From Yersinia proxima (GTDB lineage: Bacteria > Pseudomonadota > Gammaproteobacteria > Enterobacterales > Enterobacteriaceae), in NCBI RefSeq assembly GCF_902170785.1, contig NZ_CABHYG010000004.1, positions 1-64,000 of the forward strand: DNA of 64,000 bases, in the 5' to 3' direction. Shown in pieces: positions 1-9,158 of this stretch. Under the pieces are notes generated by a model, which was not told where the DNA came from, ran no database searches, and was given only the letters and a program-made list of their open reading frames with translations. Within the stretch, counting starts at the first letter, position 1, and each line of letters opens with the position of its first letter. Made by a program: the position numbers and the translations under genes.

Positions 1-73
1 CATTAATATCAGTTAATTATCATTTTATATCTGTCTATTGGTACTTACTGTGCTGCGGGTTTTGAAAGCACAT

Positions 74-979
74 TCAATCTGTATACTGGCTAATCGAATG
101 CATCATTGACTGCTTTGCCGTATCCAAATGTTGGCGTAATTCACGCATTGCATTGAGGTCATTTCGGCAAATCAAGGCACTTAATATAGCCATATGTTCT
201 TCGGTCGCAATAATATTTCTCTGCTTTAAATCCGCCTCATCCCATTGATAATGAAAATGAAATATGACTGATATAATCTCCAAAGATTGATTGAAAAAAG
301 GGTTTTCAGCCGCAGACAAAATGAGCGTATGAAAGTCCTGGTCAAGCTGTGAAAAGGTTCGGTAGTTATCACCTATGGTTTCACGTAGTTGTCGATGACG
401 CCCCAGTAATTCTTTGGCTTTTAACCAGCGCTCATCATCGGCAGGAAGATTCATAAAACGATTAAGCGCATGAGTTTCAAGCATTTCTCTCAATTCAAAT
501 AATTTCTCAGCGTAGTTTTTATCGAACTTTTTCATTCGCCACTGCCCTCGACGAACGCTCTCAATCAGATTGTAACGGCAAAAACGCAGTAAAAACTCGC
601 GCACAACAATTGGGCTGACCATAGCTTCTCGCGCCAGTTGTAACTCTGAAAAATTATCACCTGCGCGTAATTTCCGCTGATTAATCATATGGAAGAATGC
701 ACGTTCGAAAATCCTGGTTTGTTCTTCGATAGGCTGACTGACACTATCAAAGCCATCCATTTCATTAGGTTCACGTACAATCAGATAATTTCCATTCACT
801 TTTTCCAACACGCCACATTCATGCAAATAATTCAATGTGTGATGCACGGTCGTACGGCTGATGTTATACATTTCTGCCAGTGCTGCCTGGGAAGGTAATG
901 GCGACAAAATATGCCCCTTACTTATCCCATCGATCACCTGATTAATCACATTATGGCGGAGGTTTTGGGTTCTACTCAT
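74..979 (-). CDS. lgoR: LgoR-like GntR-family transcriptional regulator
   Basis: This 301-residue regulator has a GntR-type winged helix at residues 5–70 (with SRTTVHHTLNYL), a second winged-helix-like segment near 85–150 (ELQLAREAMVSPIVVREFL), and a C-terminal all-helical FCD ligand domain (ELREMLETHAL, DQDFH). Two DNA-binding-like segments in one chain is the arrangement I recall for E. coli LgoR (YjjM), and the similarity along the whole length is strong. It is divergent from lgoD, so it most likely controls the L-galactonate genes beside it and itself. A perfect palindrome in the shared intergenic region is a candidate operator. Function is inferred from family and position. Confidence 0.85.
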   Translation of the reverse strand: MSRTQNLRHNVINQVIDGISKGHILSPLPSQAALAEMYNISRTTVHHTLNYLHECGVLEKVNGNYLIVREPNEMDGFDSVSQPIEEQTRIFERAFFHMINQRKLRAGDNFSELQLAREAMVSPIVVREFLLRFCRYNLIESVRRGQWRMKKFDKNYAEKLFELREMLETHALNRFMNLPADDERWLKAKELLGRHRQLRETIGDNYRTFSQLDQDFHTLILSAAENPFFNQSLEIISVIFHFHYQWDEADLKQRNIIATEEHMAILSALICRNDLNAMRELRQHLDTAKQSMMHSISQYTD

Positions 980-1021
980 TACGACTCCTATGGTTTTTTA
1001 TTCATTTAAAACTAATTTAAA

Positions 1022-1035
1022 GCTGAATATTCAGC
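1022..1035. promoter_or_regulatory. Candidate LgoR operator (14-bp perfect palindrome)
   Basis: GCTGAATATTCAGC is a perfect palindrome in the 140-bp gap between the divergent lgoR and lgoD genes. A symmetric site there is what a dimeric GntR regulator controlling both genes would need. That LgoR binds it is inference. Confidence 0.5.
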
Positions 1036-1119
1036 ACTAGTTCACAAATAACAGCATTGAATCATCCGCGGCGTGTTTTTTTATTTAATAAAAGAGTCCA
1101 CCTATCAAGAGGCTCCGTT

Positions 1120-2151
1120 ATGAAAAATATAAATACGATGAAAATATTACTTTGTGAAGAACCAACCAAGTTGGTTTATCAACAACGTGCATTGCCAATA
1201 CCTAAAGCCGATGAAGTTTTAATAAAAGTTTTAAATGTAGGTATTTGCGGTACAGATATACACGCATGGGCAGGTCAACAACCTTTCTTTAGTTATCCGC
1301 GGGTATTAGGTCATGAAATTTGTGGGGAAATAATAGAGTTAGGAGATAACGTTCATAATATGCATGCCGGGCAGCGTGTTGCTGTTATTCCTTATGTTGC
1401 TTGCCATCACTGTAACTCTTGCTTGAGTGGCAAAACAAATTGCTGTGAAAATATTTCAGTTATTGGCGTCCATCAGGATGGTGGATTTAGTGAGTATTTA
1501 TCGGTTCCAGCCAGCAATTTACTACTGGTTGACGATGTGGAGCCCGTTTCCGCGGCACTGATTGAACCTTTTGCGATCAGCGCCCATGCAGTACGTCGCG
1601 CTGATATCCATTCCGGTGAACATGTCCTGGTGGTTGGTGCTGGCCCAATTGGGCTGGGTGTTGCCGCTATTGCACAAGCCGATGGTGCTCATGTAGTGAT
1701 GGCTGATACCAGTATGCAGCGCCGTAATCATGTGGAAAATCTGTTGGATATCCGCGCATTAGACCCAAGTGATACGGAGTTTGAATCACAGTTGCGCCAG
1801 CAATTCTCCGGTATGTTGCCATTGAAAGTGATTGATGCCACCGGCAATCAACGAGCTATGAATAACACGGTCAACTTTATCCGCCATGGCGGCAGCATCG
1901 TATTTGTCGGCCTGTTCAAGGGCGACCTTAGTTTCCCTGATCCTGACTTCCATAAAAAAGAAACCACCATGATGGGCAGCCGAAATGCCACTTTTGAGGA
2001 CTTTGCCAAAGTGGGGAAATTGATGGCCGCAGGAAAGTTATCAGCGGATATGATCCTCACTCATAGTTTTGAATTCAATACATTAGCAGATGTTTATGAA
2101 CAGCAGGTTGTGAAGAATAAAGATCTTATCAAAGGCGTTATTCGGTTCTGA
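1120..2151 (+). CDS. lgoD: L-galactonate 5-dehydrogenase (zinc alcohol dehydrogenase family)
   Basis: A 343-residue medium-chain zinc dehydrogenase expected to oxidise L-galactonate to D-tagaturonate with NAD. Visible are the catalytic zinc motifs GICGTDIH and GHEICGE, the structural-zinc cysteines in CHHCNSCLSGKTNCC, and the nucleotide-binding GAGPIGLG. The ATG at 1120 is chosen because AAGAGG lies just upstream and the length then matches E. coli LgoD (about 340). An in-frame start exists at 1057 but lies in the promoter region. It is the first gene of lgoD-uxaB-uxaA, and its product is the substrate of the next enzyme. Confidence 0.88.
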   Translation: MKNINTMKILLCEEPTKLVYQQRALPIPKADEVLIKVLNVGICGTDIHAWAGQQPFFSYPRVLGHEICGEIIELGDNVHNMHAGQRVAVIPYVACHHCNSCLSGKTNCCENISVIGVHQDGGFSEYLSVPASNLLLVDDVEPVSAALIEPFAISAHAVRRADIHSGEHVLVVGAGPIGLGVAAIAQADGAHVVMADTSMQRRNHVENLLDIRALDPSDTEFESQLRQQFSGMLPLKVIDATGNQRAMNNTVNFIRHGGSIVFVGLFKGDLSFPDPDFHKKETTMMGSRNATFEDFAKVGKLMAAGKLSADMILTHSFEFNTLADVYEQQVVKNKDLIKGVIRF

Positions 2152-2178
2152 TATCACACATTGTAAGGATATAGCTCT

Positions 2179-3630
2179 ATGTTAACGTTAAATCGTCGTG
2201 ATTTTCCTGGCCGTCATCACCCTGATAAGGTCATTCAATTTGGTGAAGGTAATTTTCTGCGTGCTTTTGTTGATTGGCAATTGGACTTGCTCAATGAACA
2301 TACCAGCCTTGATGCTGGAGTCGTCATCGTTCGCCCGATTAACAGCGATTTCCCGCCATCACTTAACACCCAGGATGGTTTATACACCACCATTATTCGC
2401 GGTCTGAATAGGCAAGGTGAAAAAGTCAGTAACGCACGAATCATTCGCACCGTTAATCGTGAAATCAATATTTATCAAGATTTCGAGAGCTATCTGGCTC
2501 TCGCTCGTGATGAAAACATTCGCTGGGTTTTCTCTAACACCACTGAGGCGGGTATCAGTTATTTGGCAGAAGATAAGTTTAGCGACGCTCCCCCTACCAG
2601 CTATCCGGCGAAATTAACTCGCCTGATGTATGAGCGTTTTCAACATTTTTCTGGTGCAGCGGATAAAGGTTGGGTACTTCTGCCTTGCGAGCTGATTGAC
2701 TATAACGGCGAGGCATTACAAGAGCTGGTTCTACGCTATGCACAACAATGGCAATTAGGTGATGCTTTCAGCCAATGGCTGATACAACATAATACTTTTT
2801 GTTCCACGTTGGTCGATCGTATCGTAACAGGTTACCCCCGTGACGAAGCACCGCTGCTGGAGTCCGAACTGGGCTATCACGATGCTTTCCTCGATACTGC
2901 AGAACACTTTTATCTGTTTGTTATTCAAGGGCCTCAATCATTAGCTCAGGAATTATGCCTGGATAAGTATCCGCTGAATATTCGCATCGTTGATGATATT
3001 AAGCCTTACAAAGAGCGCAAAGTGGCTATTTTGAATGGTGCTCATACGGCTTTAGTCCCCGTCGCCTACCTTGCCGGATTAAATACCGTCGGCGAAGCCA
3101 TGGCGGACCCACAAATCAGTGAATTTGTCGCACAACTCATCAATCAAGAAATCATTCCGGTATTAGATTTGCCGTCTGATGAGCTACAGACCTTTGCACA
3201 AGCTGTACTAAGTCGCTTCCGCAACCCTTTCATTCAACACCAGTTATTGTCGATTGCTCTTAATGGCATGACCAAATTTCGCACACGAATTTTGCCACAA
3301 TTGCTCACCAGCCAACGTAAAAATGGCGCTTTACCGCCACGGCTAACTTTCGCTTTTGCTGCATTGCTGATGTTTTATCGCGGTAAGCGCGATGGCATCA
3401 GCTATCCCTTACAAGACGATGATCACTGGTTAACTTGCTTTTCAGCACTTTGGCAGGATGTCGAGGCGGGGATATTGCCAATGCGGGATATGGTGCAATT
3501 GGTGTTAGCTGATAGTACCCATTGGGGGCAAGAGCTTAATCAAATCCCCGATTTGACAGACCAGATTACCGAACAATTACAGATTATTGATCGTGTGGGG
3601 ATGCGGGCAGCTTTAACCGCATACAGCTGA
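2179..3630 (+). CDS. uxaB: Tagaturonate reductase (altronate oxidoreductase)
   Basis: At 483 residues this has the usual length of UxaB, in the mannitol dehydrogenase superfamily. It reduces D-tagaturonate to D-altronate with NADH. The N-terminal nucleotide-binding region shows [12 protein letters not shown], and the C-terminal domain carries the family's [11 protein letters not shown] segment with the catalytic lysine. AAGGA lies before the ATG. It starts 27 bp after lgoD, so the two are almost surely cotranscribed. In E. coli uxaB lies with exuR or uxaC loci; here it is wired to the L-galactonate dehydrogenase. Confidence 0.92.
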   Translation: MLTLNRRDFPGRHHPDKVIQFGEGNFLRAFVDWQLDLLNEHTSLDAGVVIVRPINSDFPPSLNTQDGLYTTIIRGLNRQGEKVSNARIIRTVNREINIYQDFESYLALARDENIRWVFSNTTEAGISYLAEDKFSDAPPTSYPAKLTRLMYERFQHFSGAADKGWVLLPCELIDYNGEALQELVLRYAQQWQLGDAFSQWLIQHNTFCSTLVDRIVTGYPRDEAPLLESELGYHDAFLDTAEHFYLFVIQGPQSLAQELCLDKYPLNIRIVDDIKPYKERKVAILNGAHTALVPVAYLAGLNTVGEAMADPQISEFVAQLINQEIIPVLDLPSDELQTFAQAVLSRFRNPFIQHQLLSIALNGMTKFRTRILPQLLTSQRKNGALPPRLTFAFAALLMFYRGKRDGISYPLQDDDHWLTCFSALWQDVEAGILPMRDMVQLVLADSTHWGQELNQIPDLTDQITEQLQIIDRVGMRAALTAYS

Positions 3631-3656
3631 GGCTTGTCATACAGAAGCTAATACAT

Positions 3657-5147
3657 ATGCAAAAAACCATAAAAATACATCCACTGGATAATGTCGCTGT
3701 CGCGCTGAGTTCGCTGGAAGCGGGTGAGCAACTTGATATCCTTGGGGATTTCATCTGCTTGCCACAAGCCGTGAGTCGCGGGCATAAATTTGCCATACAG
3801 CCTCTGCGGCGCGGGCAAAATATCATCAAGTATGGTCTACCTATTGGCCATGCACTTAGTGATATTGCAGTAGGTGAACATATACACTCGCAAAATACTA
3901 AAACCAATCTTAACGATTTAGATCACTACCGTTATCAGCCAGAACCAGGCATATTGCCGCCGCAAATGACTGAACGTGAAGTACAGATTTACCGACGCCC
4001 CACAGGAGATGTCGGGATCCGTAATGAATTATGGATTATCCCAACGGTGGGTTGCGTCAATGGTATTGCTCGCCAGATCCAGCAACGTTTCTTGCGGGCA
4101 ACTCATGATGCTCCCGACATTGATGGCGTTTATCTTTTTAGTCATCCGTTTGGCTGCTCACAGCTGGGCGATGATCACCAAAACACACGCACCATGCTGC
4201 AAAATATGGTGCGACATCCTAACGCTGGCGCAGTACTGGTCATTGGTTTGGGGTGTGAAAACAATCAGGTTGATACTTTTCGCGAAACCCTTGGCCCGGT
4301 TGATGAGCAGCGGGTGAGATTTATGATTTGCCAACAGCAGGGAGACGAAGTCGCGGCAGGCCTGGAACAACTTCAAATGTTGTATGAGGTTATGCGCCAT
4401 GATAAACGCGTCGAGGGGAAAATCAGTGAACTAAAATTTGGACTGGAATGCGGCGGTTCTGATGGATTATCCGGAATCACGGCCAACCCATTATTGGGTC
4501 GTTTCTCTGACTATGTTATCGCCCATGGCGGGACATCAGTGCTAACTGAAGTCCCGGAAATGTTTGGTGCAGAACGCATTTTGATGAGCCGCTGTCGCGA
4601 TATCACCACCTTTGATAAGACGGTAAGTATGGTCAATGATTTCAAGCAATACTTCATTGACCACCACCAGCCGATTTATGAAAACCCCTCGCCGGGGAAC
4701 AAAGCTGGCGGTATCACAACACTGGAAGAAAAATCACTGGGATGTACCCAAAAAGCGGGTCAAAGTCAGGTGGTTGATGTGCTGAAATATGCCGAGAGAC
4801 TGAAAACACCCGGCTTAAATTTACTGAGCGCTCCCGGTAATGATGCGGTGGCTACCAGCGCATTGGCTGGTGCAGGCTGTCATATGGTGTTATTCAGTAC
4901 CGGCCGAGGCACACCTTATGGCGGTTTCGTCCCTACCGTAAAACTGGCGACTAATAGTGAACTGGCCGCTCAGAAACCCCATTGGATTGATTTCGATGCA
5001 GGCAAATTGATTCACGGAGTCAATATGGAGGAATTACTTTCAACGTTTATCGACTTGATTGTCGCCATTGCTAATGGTCAACCGGCGCGCAATGAAGTGA
5101 ATGATTTTCGCGAGCTCGCCATTTTCAAAAGTGGCGTCACCTTGTAA
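3657..5147 (+). CDS. uxaA: Altronate dehydratase
   Basis: A 496-residue protein with an N-terminal SAF domain (about 1–95) and the large UxaA/GarD catalytic domain. It dehydrates D-altronate to 2-keto-3-deoxy-D-gluconate. Recognisable segments are RNELWIIPTVGCVNGIA, CGGSDGLSGITANP, NPSPGNKAGGITTLEEK and the C-terminal STGRGTPYGG. It follows uxaB by 26 bp and ends at a hairpin, so it closes the operon. Length matches E. coli UxaA (495). Confidence 0.93.
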   Translation: MQKTIKIHPLDNVAVALSSLEAGEQLDILGDFICLPQAVSRGHKFAIQPLRRGQNIIKYGLPIGHALSDIAVGEHIHSQNTKTNLNDLDHYRYQPEPGILPPQMTEREVQIYRRPTGDVGIRNELWIIPTVGCVNGIARQIQQRFLRATHDAPDIDGVYLFSHPFGCSQLGDDHQNTRTMLQNMVRHPNAGAVLVIGLGCENNQVDTFRETLGPVDEQRVRFMICQQQGDEVAAGLEQLQMLYEVMRHDKRVEGKISELKFGLECGGSDGLSGITANPLLGRFSDYVIAHGGTSVLTEVPEMFGAERILMSRCRDITTFDKTVSMVNDFKQYFIDHHQPIYENPSPGNKAGGITTLEEKSLGCTQKAGQSQVVDVLKYAERLKTPGLNLLSAPGNDAVATSALAGAGCHMVLFSTGRGTPYGGFVPTVKLATNSELAAQKPHWIDFDAGKLIHGVNMEELLSTFIDLIVAIANGQPARNEVNDFRELAIFKSGVTL

Positions 5148-5158
5148 CGAGAAATGCA

Positions 5159-5179
5159 CGGGCAGGTTTCCCCTGCCCG
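5159..5179 (+). terminator. Hairpin after uxaA
   Basis: CGGGCAGG pairs with CCTGCCCG across a 5-nt loop, followed by AGTTT. It lies 12 bp past the uxaA stop. The T-run is short, so termination may be partial. Confidence 0.55.
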
Positions 5180-5292
5180 AGTTTGAATATTGAACACTCA
5201 GTAGATACTCACAATGGGATACATCGCTCGCCTATTCTCCATGCTAACTTTGACCACACCAAAGCGCAGCCCACAGTTCACCTACTCTCCGG

Positions 5293-5448
5293 CTACAATC
5301 TAAATTCAATCCCATATAGCCCGCCAATGGCATTTATTGTTTCCAGTAAATGTGCGCCATCAGCTTGAGATAAACTGGCATCGCCCTCGGATACAGAGGC
5401 TGGTTGCCACCAGGAAAGTCCGGTAAACCATGCAGTGATCTTAGCCAT
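5293..5448 (-). CDS. Small hypothetical protein, 51 residues
   Basis: A short open frame reading MAKITAWFTGLSWW at its start and ending GLYGIEFRL. The ATG is preceded by GTGGAGGC at good spacing, a convincing ribosome binding site. No signal peptide or membrane segment is evident; three tryptophans lie in the first 15 residues and the middle is acidic. I do not recognise a family. It is transcribed towards uxaA, and its neighbour on the other side is the YciI-like gene. Support is the strong ribosome site plus an open frame, so it could still be spurious. Confidence 0.5.
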   Translation of the reverse strand: MAKITAWFTGLSWWQPASVSEGDASLSQADGAHLLETINAIGGLYGIEFRL

Positions 5449-5673
5449 TATTGCCTCCACGTTATTGAGTAAACCTAGTAGAACGCCTGATTTAAGAGTA
5501 AACGCTGAACCAAACGATAAATGAAATAAGCATTATTGCTTTCAATATGCAAAATTTAGCTATTAAAGAACTCACTTCAAGACATTATCATTTTGGGGAT
5601 GCCACTCCTGCGCCAGGACGTTATATTGAATAGACATTTATCTTCAATAGATAACGCCCTGAAGGAGCTCCGT

Positions 5674-5958
5674 ATGTTTATTGTCAACCTGACTTACCAT
5701 CAACCTATCGATGTCGTAGAAGCACTGACAGAAAGCCATAAAGACTGGCTGAAAAAGTATTATGCACAAGGCGTGTTTATCGCCTCAGGTCGTAAAGTAC
5801 CGCGCACCGGTGGCATTATTTTGGCAAAAAGTATCGATCGTGAAGAGTTAGATAAAATATTGGCAGAAGATCCGTTTAATGCAGTGGCTGATTATAGTGT
5901 GACTGAGTTTGTTCCTTCCATGACTATTGAGTCAGTTGAAGCATTAAAAACGCTGTAA
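5674..5958 (+). CDS. YciI-family protein
   Basis: A 94-residue protein of the YCII-related family: small dimeric alpha/beta-barrel proteins with a His/Asp pair, of mostly unknown role. Visible are the N-terminal strand MFIVNL, the conserved histidine in ESHKDWLKKYYAQGVF, and DPFNAVADY near the end. The ATG at 5674 is preceded by GAAGGAGCTCCGT, better than an in-frame start at 5593. It is monocistronic as far as I can see. Family assignment is good; substrate is unknown. Confidence 0.8.
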   Translation: MFIVNLTYHQPIDVVEALTESHKDWLKKYYAQGVFIASGRKVPRTGGIILAKSIDREELDKILAEDPFNAVADYSVTEFVPSMTIESVEALKTL

Positions 5959-6020
5959 TAGTTTGATGTAAAAAGTAAAGCAGCCATGGTCATACATGGC
6001 TGCTTTGGCGTATCGACAGG

Positions 6021-6431
6021 TTATGAAGCAGCCCGCTGTTGTCGTTTCTCCATAATCCGGTGCAAATTTTCCTCAAGCCAGACCGCCAACCCTTCGACTT
6101 GCTCCTGAACTTCTTTTCCCAATGGGGTCAATTTGTATTCCACATGCGGCGGCACGACCGGATAGGCAATACGGTCAACAAACCCATCTTCTTCGAGGTT
6201 CTGTAGAGTTTGCGCCAGCATTTTTTCACTGACACCACCAATCTTTCTTCTCAAGGCACTAAAACGCAAAGTTTCATTACTCAAAGCAATGAGTACCAAC
6301 ACCCCCCAACGACTGGTGACGCGCTTGAGCACTTCCCTTGATGGGCAATTTACATTGAGTAACTCACCCCGCCGGACTTGCTCTGGAAATGAAATAGTGC
6401 CTGTTAAATTTTGCGACTCTACTATTTTCAT
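6021..6431 (-). CDS. ytfH: HxlR-family transcriptional regulator YtfH
   Basis: A 136-residue winged-helix protein of the HxlR/DUF24 family. It carries the family's N-terminal cysteine in NCPSREVLKRVTSRWG, then RFSALRRKIGGVSEKMLAQTL as the recognition region, and the wing PHVEYKLTPLG. It matches what I recall of E. coli YtfH, with about ten extra N-terminal residues. HxlR proteins often sense quinones or electrophiles through the N-terminal cysteine. Divergence from the quinone reductase qorB suggests it represses that gene and itself. Confidence 0.85.
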   Translation of the reverse strand: MKIVESQNLTGTISFPEQVRRGELLNVNCPSREVLKRVTSRWGVLVLIALSNETLRFSALRRKIGGVSEKMLAQTLQNLEEDGFVDRIAYPVVPPHVEYKLTPLGKEVQEQVEGLAVWLEENLHRIMEKRQQRAAS

Positions 6432-6467
6432 ACTAACCTTTTTGTGCGTACTTACTTAAAGTTAGTA
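6431..6467. promoter_or_regulatory. Candidate YtfH operator (inverted repeat)
   Basis: TACTAAC at 6431–6437 and GTTAGTA at 6461–6467 form a widely spaced inverted repeat beside the ytfH start and upstream of qorB. A dimeric HxlR regulator could use it. Inference only. Confidence 0.35.
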
Positions 6468-6560
6468 TATTGCATATGATGATCTTAAGGGCGAGTTTTT
6501 AGCGAAAATTGTTTCCTAAAAAATAGCTCGCCACCTTCCAACACTATTTGGAGCGTCATA

Positions 6561-7418
6561 ATGATCGCAGTAACCGGTGCTACAGGCCAACTAGGCCGCC
6601 TTGTTATCAATGCATTACTTAAAAAAGTCCCTGCCAGTGAAATTATTGCCGCAGTCCGCAGCCCTGAAAAAGCCAGTGACTTGGCCGCATTAGGAGTTCA
6701 GGTACGTAAAGCAGATTATAGCCAACCCACTACACTGCAGGCCGCATTCCAAGGCGTTGATAAACTGCTGTTAATCTCATCAAGTGAAGTAGGACAACGT
6801 ATTGCCCAACATACAGCCGTCATTAATGCCGCCAAACATGCGGGCGTCAAATTATTGGCTTATACCAGTTTGCTGCATGCTGATAAAAGCCCTTTGGGAT
6901 TAGGGGAAGAACACCGCGCTACAGAAGCACTGTTGCGTGAATCAGGTCTGCCTGTGGTGTTATTGCGAAACGGCTGGTACACCGAAAACTATGCCGCAAG
7001 TATTGCCCCAGCCCTGGCTCACGGCGCATTTATCGGGGCGGTTGGTGACGGGCGTATCGCCTCAGCCACTCGTGAAGATTATGCACAAGCCGCTGCCGAA
7101 GTGTTAACTCAAGAAAATCAAGCCGGTAAAGTGTATGAATTAGCCGGTGATGACAGCTACTCCCTGGCTGAATTCTCAGCAGAGATTGCCCGTCAGTCGG
7201 GTAAACCCGTGGTATACAAAAACTTGTCTGAAGCCGACTTTAAACAAGCCCTGCTTAGTGCGGGTTTACCGGAGGTTTTTGCGAGTTTGTTAGCTGATTC
7301 TGATGCGGGTGCCGCTAAAGGCGGGCTATTTGATGATAGCCATACATTGAGCAAACTTATTGGTCGCCCAACCACGCCTTATGCCAAAGTGATTGCTGCA
7401 ACACTGGCTGCAAGCTAA
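6561..7418 (+). CDS. qorB: NAD(P)H:quinone oxidoreductase 2
   Basis: A 285-residue NmrA-like short-chain dehydrogenase matching E. coli QorB (YtfG, 286). It reduces quinones with NADPH. The N-terminus shows the Rossmann motif VTGATGQLG; SSEVGQR and LRNGWYTENY are typical of the family, the latter near the quinone pocket. No catalytic YxxxK of classical SDRs is expected. GGAGCG precedes the ATG. It is divergent from ytfH, a gene pair conserved in enterics. Confidence 0.9.
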   Translation: MIAVTGATGQLGRLVINALLKKVPASEIIAAVRSPEKASDLAALGVQVRKADYSQPTTLQAAFQGVDKLLLISSSEVGQRIAQHTAVINAAKHAGVKLLAYTSLLHADKSPLGLGEEHRATEALLRESGLPVVLLRNGWYTENYAASIAPALAHGAFIGAVGDGRIASATREDYAQAAAEVLTQENQAGKVYELAGDDSYSLAEFSAEIARQSGKPVVYKNLSEADFKQALLSAGLPEVFASLLADSDAGAAKGGLFDDSHTLSKLIGRPTTPYAKVIAATLAAS

Positions 7419-7437
7419 ATCTTGTCGCCAGCATTTT

Positions 7438-7463
7438 AACCGGTAACCGTTGGGTTACCGGTT
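7438..7463. terminator. Bidirectional terminator between qorB and metY
   Basis: AACCGGTAACC pairs with GGTTACCGGTT over a 4-nt loop, with T residues after it and A/T before it. The 11-bp stem sits between two convergent genes and can serve both. Confidence 0.75.
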
Positions 7464-7488
7464 TCATCCAACGATACCATTATGTGTC

Positions 7489-8766
7489 TTATGATTTGGC
7501 AGCGTCCAATGCCTGAGTCAAATCATTGAGAATATCGTCAATGTGTTCAATACCAATCGACAATCTCACCATGTCCCGCGGCACACCCGCTTTGATAAGT
7601 TCCTCATCATTGAGCTGGCGGTGGGTTGTTGAGGCCGGATGGCACGCCAATGACTTAGCATCACCAATATTCACTAGCCGCACGATCAAATTCAGCGCAT
7701 CAATAAATCGCCCTCCCGCAGCCTGACCACCATGGATACCGAATGATAATATCGCGGCGGGCTTACCACCAAAATAACGCTGGGCTAATTCATGCTCAGG
7801 ATGGTCGGGTAAGCCAGCATATTTAACCCAACTGACTTGTGGGTGATTTTTCAGATAATGGGCAACTTTCAGCGCATTTTCGGTATGCCGTTCCATGCGT
7901 AAAGCCAGGGTTTCCAGCCCCTGTAAAATGAGGAATGCATTGAATGGCGACAGTGCCGCCCCCGTGTTTCTCAATGGTACGACCCGGCAACGACCAATAT
8001 AAGCTGCTGCACCGAATTGTTCGGTATACGTCACGCCGTGATATGACGGATCAGGGGTATTCAATTGAGCAAAACGTTCCGGATATTGCGCCCAAGGGAA
8101 CTTACCGGAATCCACCACGATCCCACCAATACTGGAACCATGGCCGCCAATGTATTTAGTCAATGAGTGAACCACGATATCGGCACCATGCTCAAATGGC
8201 CGACAAAGAATAGGTGTTGCGACTGTATTATCAACAATCAGCGGCACACCATGCCGATGGGCAGCATCTGCCAATTTTTTCAAATCAACAATATTGCCTG
8301 CCGGGTTACCTATCGATTCACAGAAAACCGCTTTGGTTCGGTCATCAATCAATGCTTCTAAAGCGTTAATGTCATCATGATCGGCAAAGCGGGTTTCTAT
8401 GCCATAACGTGGCAAAGTATGGGCCAGCAGGTTGTAGGTTCCGCCGTACAACTTCGCCACTGACACAATATTATCCCCAGTTTCGGCAATGGTCTGGATA
8501 GCATAGGTAATAGCCGCCATGCCCGATGCCACCGCCAGTGCGGCAACTCCCCCTTCCAGCGCTGCAACCCGTTGTTCTAATACATCATTAGTAGGGTTCA
8601 TGATCCGTGAATAAATATTGCCCGCGACTTTTAAATCAAATAAATCAGCGCCATGCTGAGTATCATCAAAGGCAAAAGAAGACGTCTGATAAATAGGGAC
8701 AGCTACGGCCTTGGTGGTTGGATCGGGTGAATAGCCAGCATGAATAGATAATGTTTCTAATTTCAT
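7489..8766 (-). CDS. metY: O-acetylhomoserine sulfhydrylase (MetY-type)
   Basis: A 425-residue Cys/Met-metabolism PLP enzyme. It should condense O-acetyl- or O-succinylhomoserine with sulfide to give homocysteine in methionine synthesis. Motifs are SRIMNPTNDVLEQRVAALEGG, ASGMAA, VDNTVATP and the PLP-lysine box VVHSLTKYIGGHG; ACHPASTTHRQL is typical near the C-terminus. The length of about 425 is that of MetY rather than the shorter MetB/MetC. A bypass of the trans-sulfuration route is inferred. No convincing MetJ array was found upstream. Confidence 0.87.
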   Translation of the reverse strand: MKLETLSIHAGYSPDPTTKAVAVPIYQTSSFAFDDTQHGADLFDLKVAGNIYSRIMNPTNDVLEQRVAALEGGVAALAVASGMAAITYAIQTIAETGDNIVSVAKLYGGTYNLLAHTLPRYGIETRFADHDDINALEALIDDRTKAVFCESIGNPAGNIVDLKKLADAAHRHGVPLIVDNTVATPILCRPFEHGADIVVHSLTKYIGGHGSSIGGIVVDSGKFPWAQYPERFAQLNTPDPSYHGVTYTEQFGAAAYIGRCRVVPLRNTGAALSPFNAFLILQGLETLALRMERHTENALKVAHYLKNHPQVSWVKYAGLPDHPEHELAQRYFGGKPAAILSFGIHGGQAAGGRFIDALNLIVRLVNIGDAKSLACHPASTTHRQLNDEELIKAGVPRDMVRLSIGIEHIDDILNDLTQALDAAKS

Positions 8767-9089
8767 TTTTAATCCTAGATATAGATAGCAATGTCGATAG
8801 CGACGGACTGGTGCGCAGTGATGCAGCCCCTAATTAGACAGAGAGTGTTTTGTAATAGACGGTACTGAGAGGTTCACAATAGAGGAATTAGTGAACGATA
8901 CATATATACATAAGCAATTATTTGGCTATTAAATATAATTAAAGGTTATCAACATCACCCCATTAACTACCTGATTGCTCGACAACTATTTCCTCACGTT
9001 CTTCTCGTCATTAACTTTCTCTTCTTACAAATCAACATACTGAATAAAAATGACAGTTCAGGGCTTTGCTGCACACTACCCTTGCCATA
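8767..9089. other. Gap between metY and umuD
   Basis: About 320 bp of AT-rich sequence holding the divergent promoters of metY and umuD. Apart from the LexA box at its right edge I see no gene, RNA or clear operator. Confidence 0.5.
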
Positions 9090-9109
9090 TACTGTACAAA
9101 TAAACAGTA
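9090..9109. promoter_or_regulatory. LexA (SOS) box upstream of umuDC
   Basis: TACTGTACAAATAAACAGTA matches the LexA consensus with intact CTGT-N8-ACAG and symmetric flanks. It lies 50 bp before the preferred umuD start, which also argues that the gene does not begin upstream of it. Confidence 0.9.
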
Positions 9110-9158
9110 TTTAGCGGCAAGTTATCTTTGCCTCTTGTTCATGCGTTTCGGAGGATTT

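Noticed and set aside
5183-5368. 61-codon plus-strand frame after uxaA
   Set aside because: No ribosome site, overlaps the better supported minus-strand small gene, and the composition is not protein-like.
8680-8687. AGACGTCT, the exact MetJ half-site consensus, in metY
   Set aside because: It is a single copy inside the coding sequence, encoding the conserved QTSS segment; MetJ needs tandem boxes and none lie upstream.
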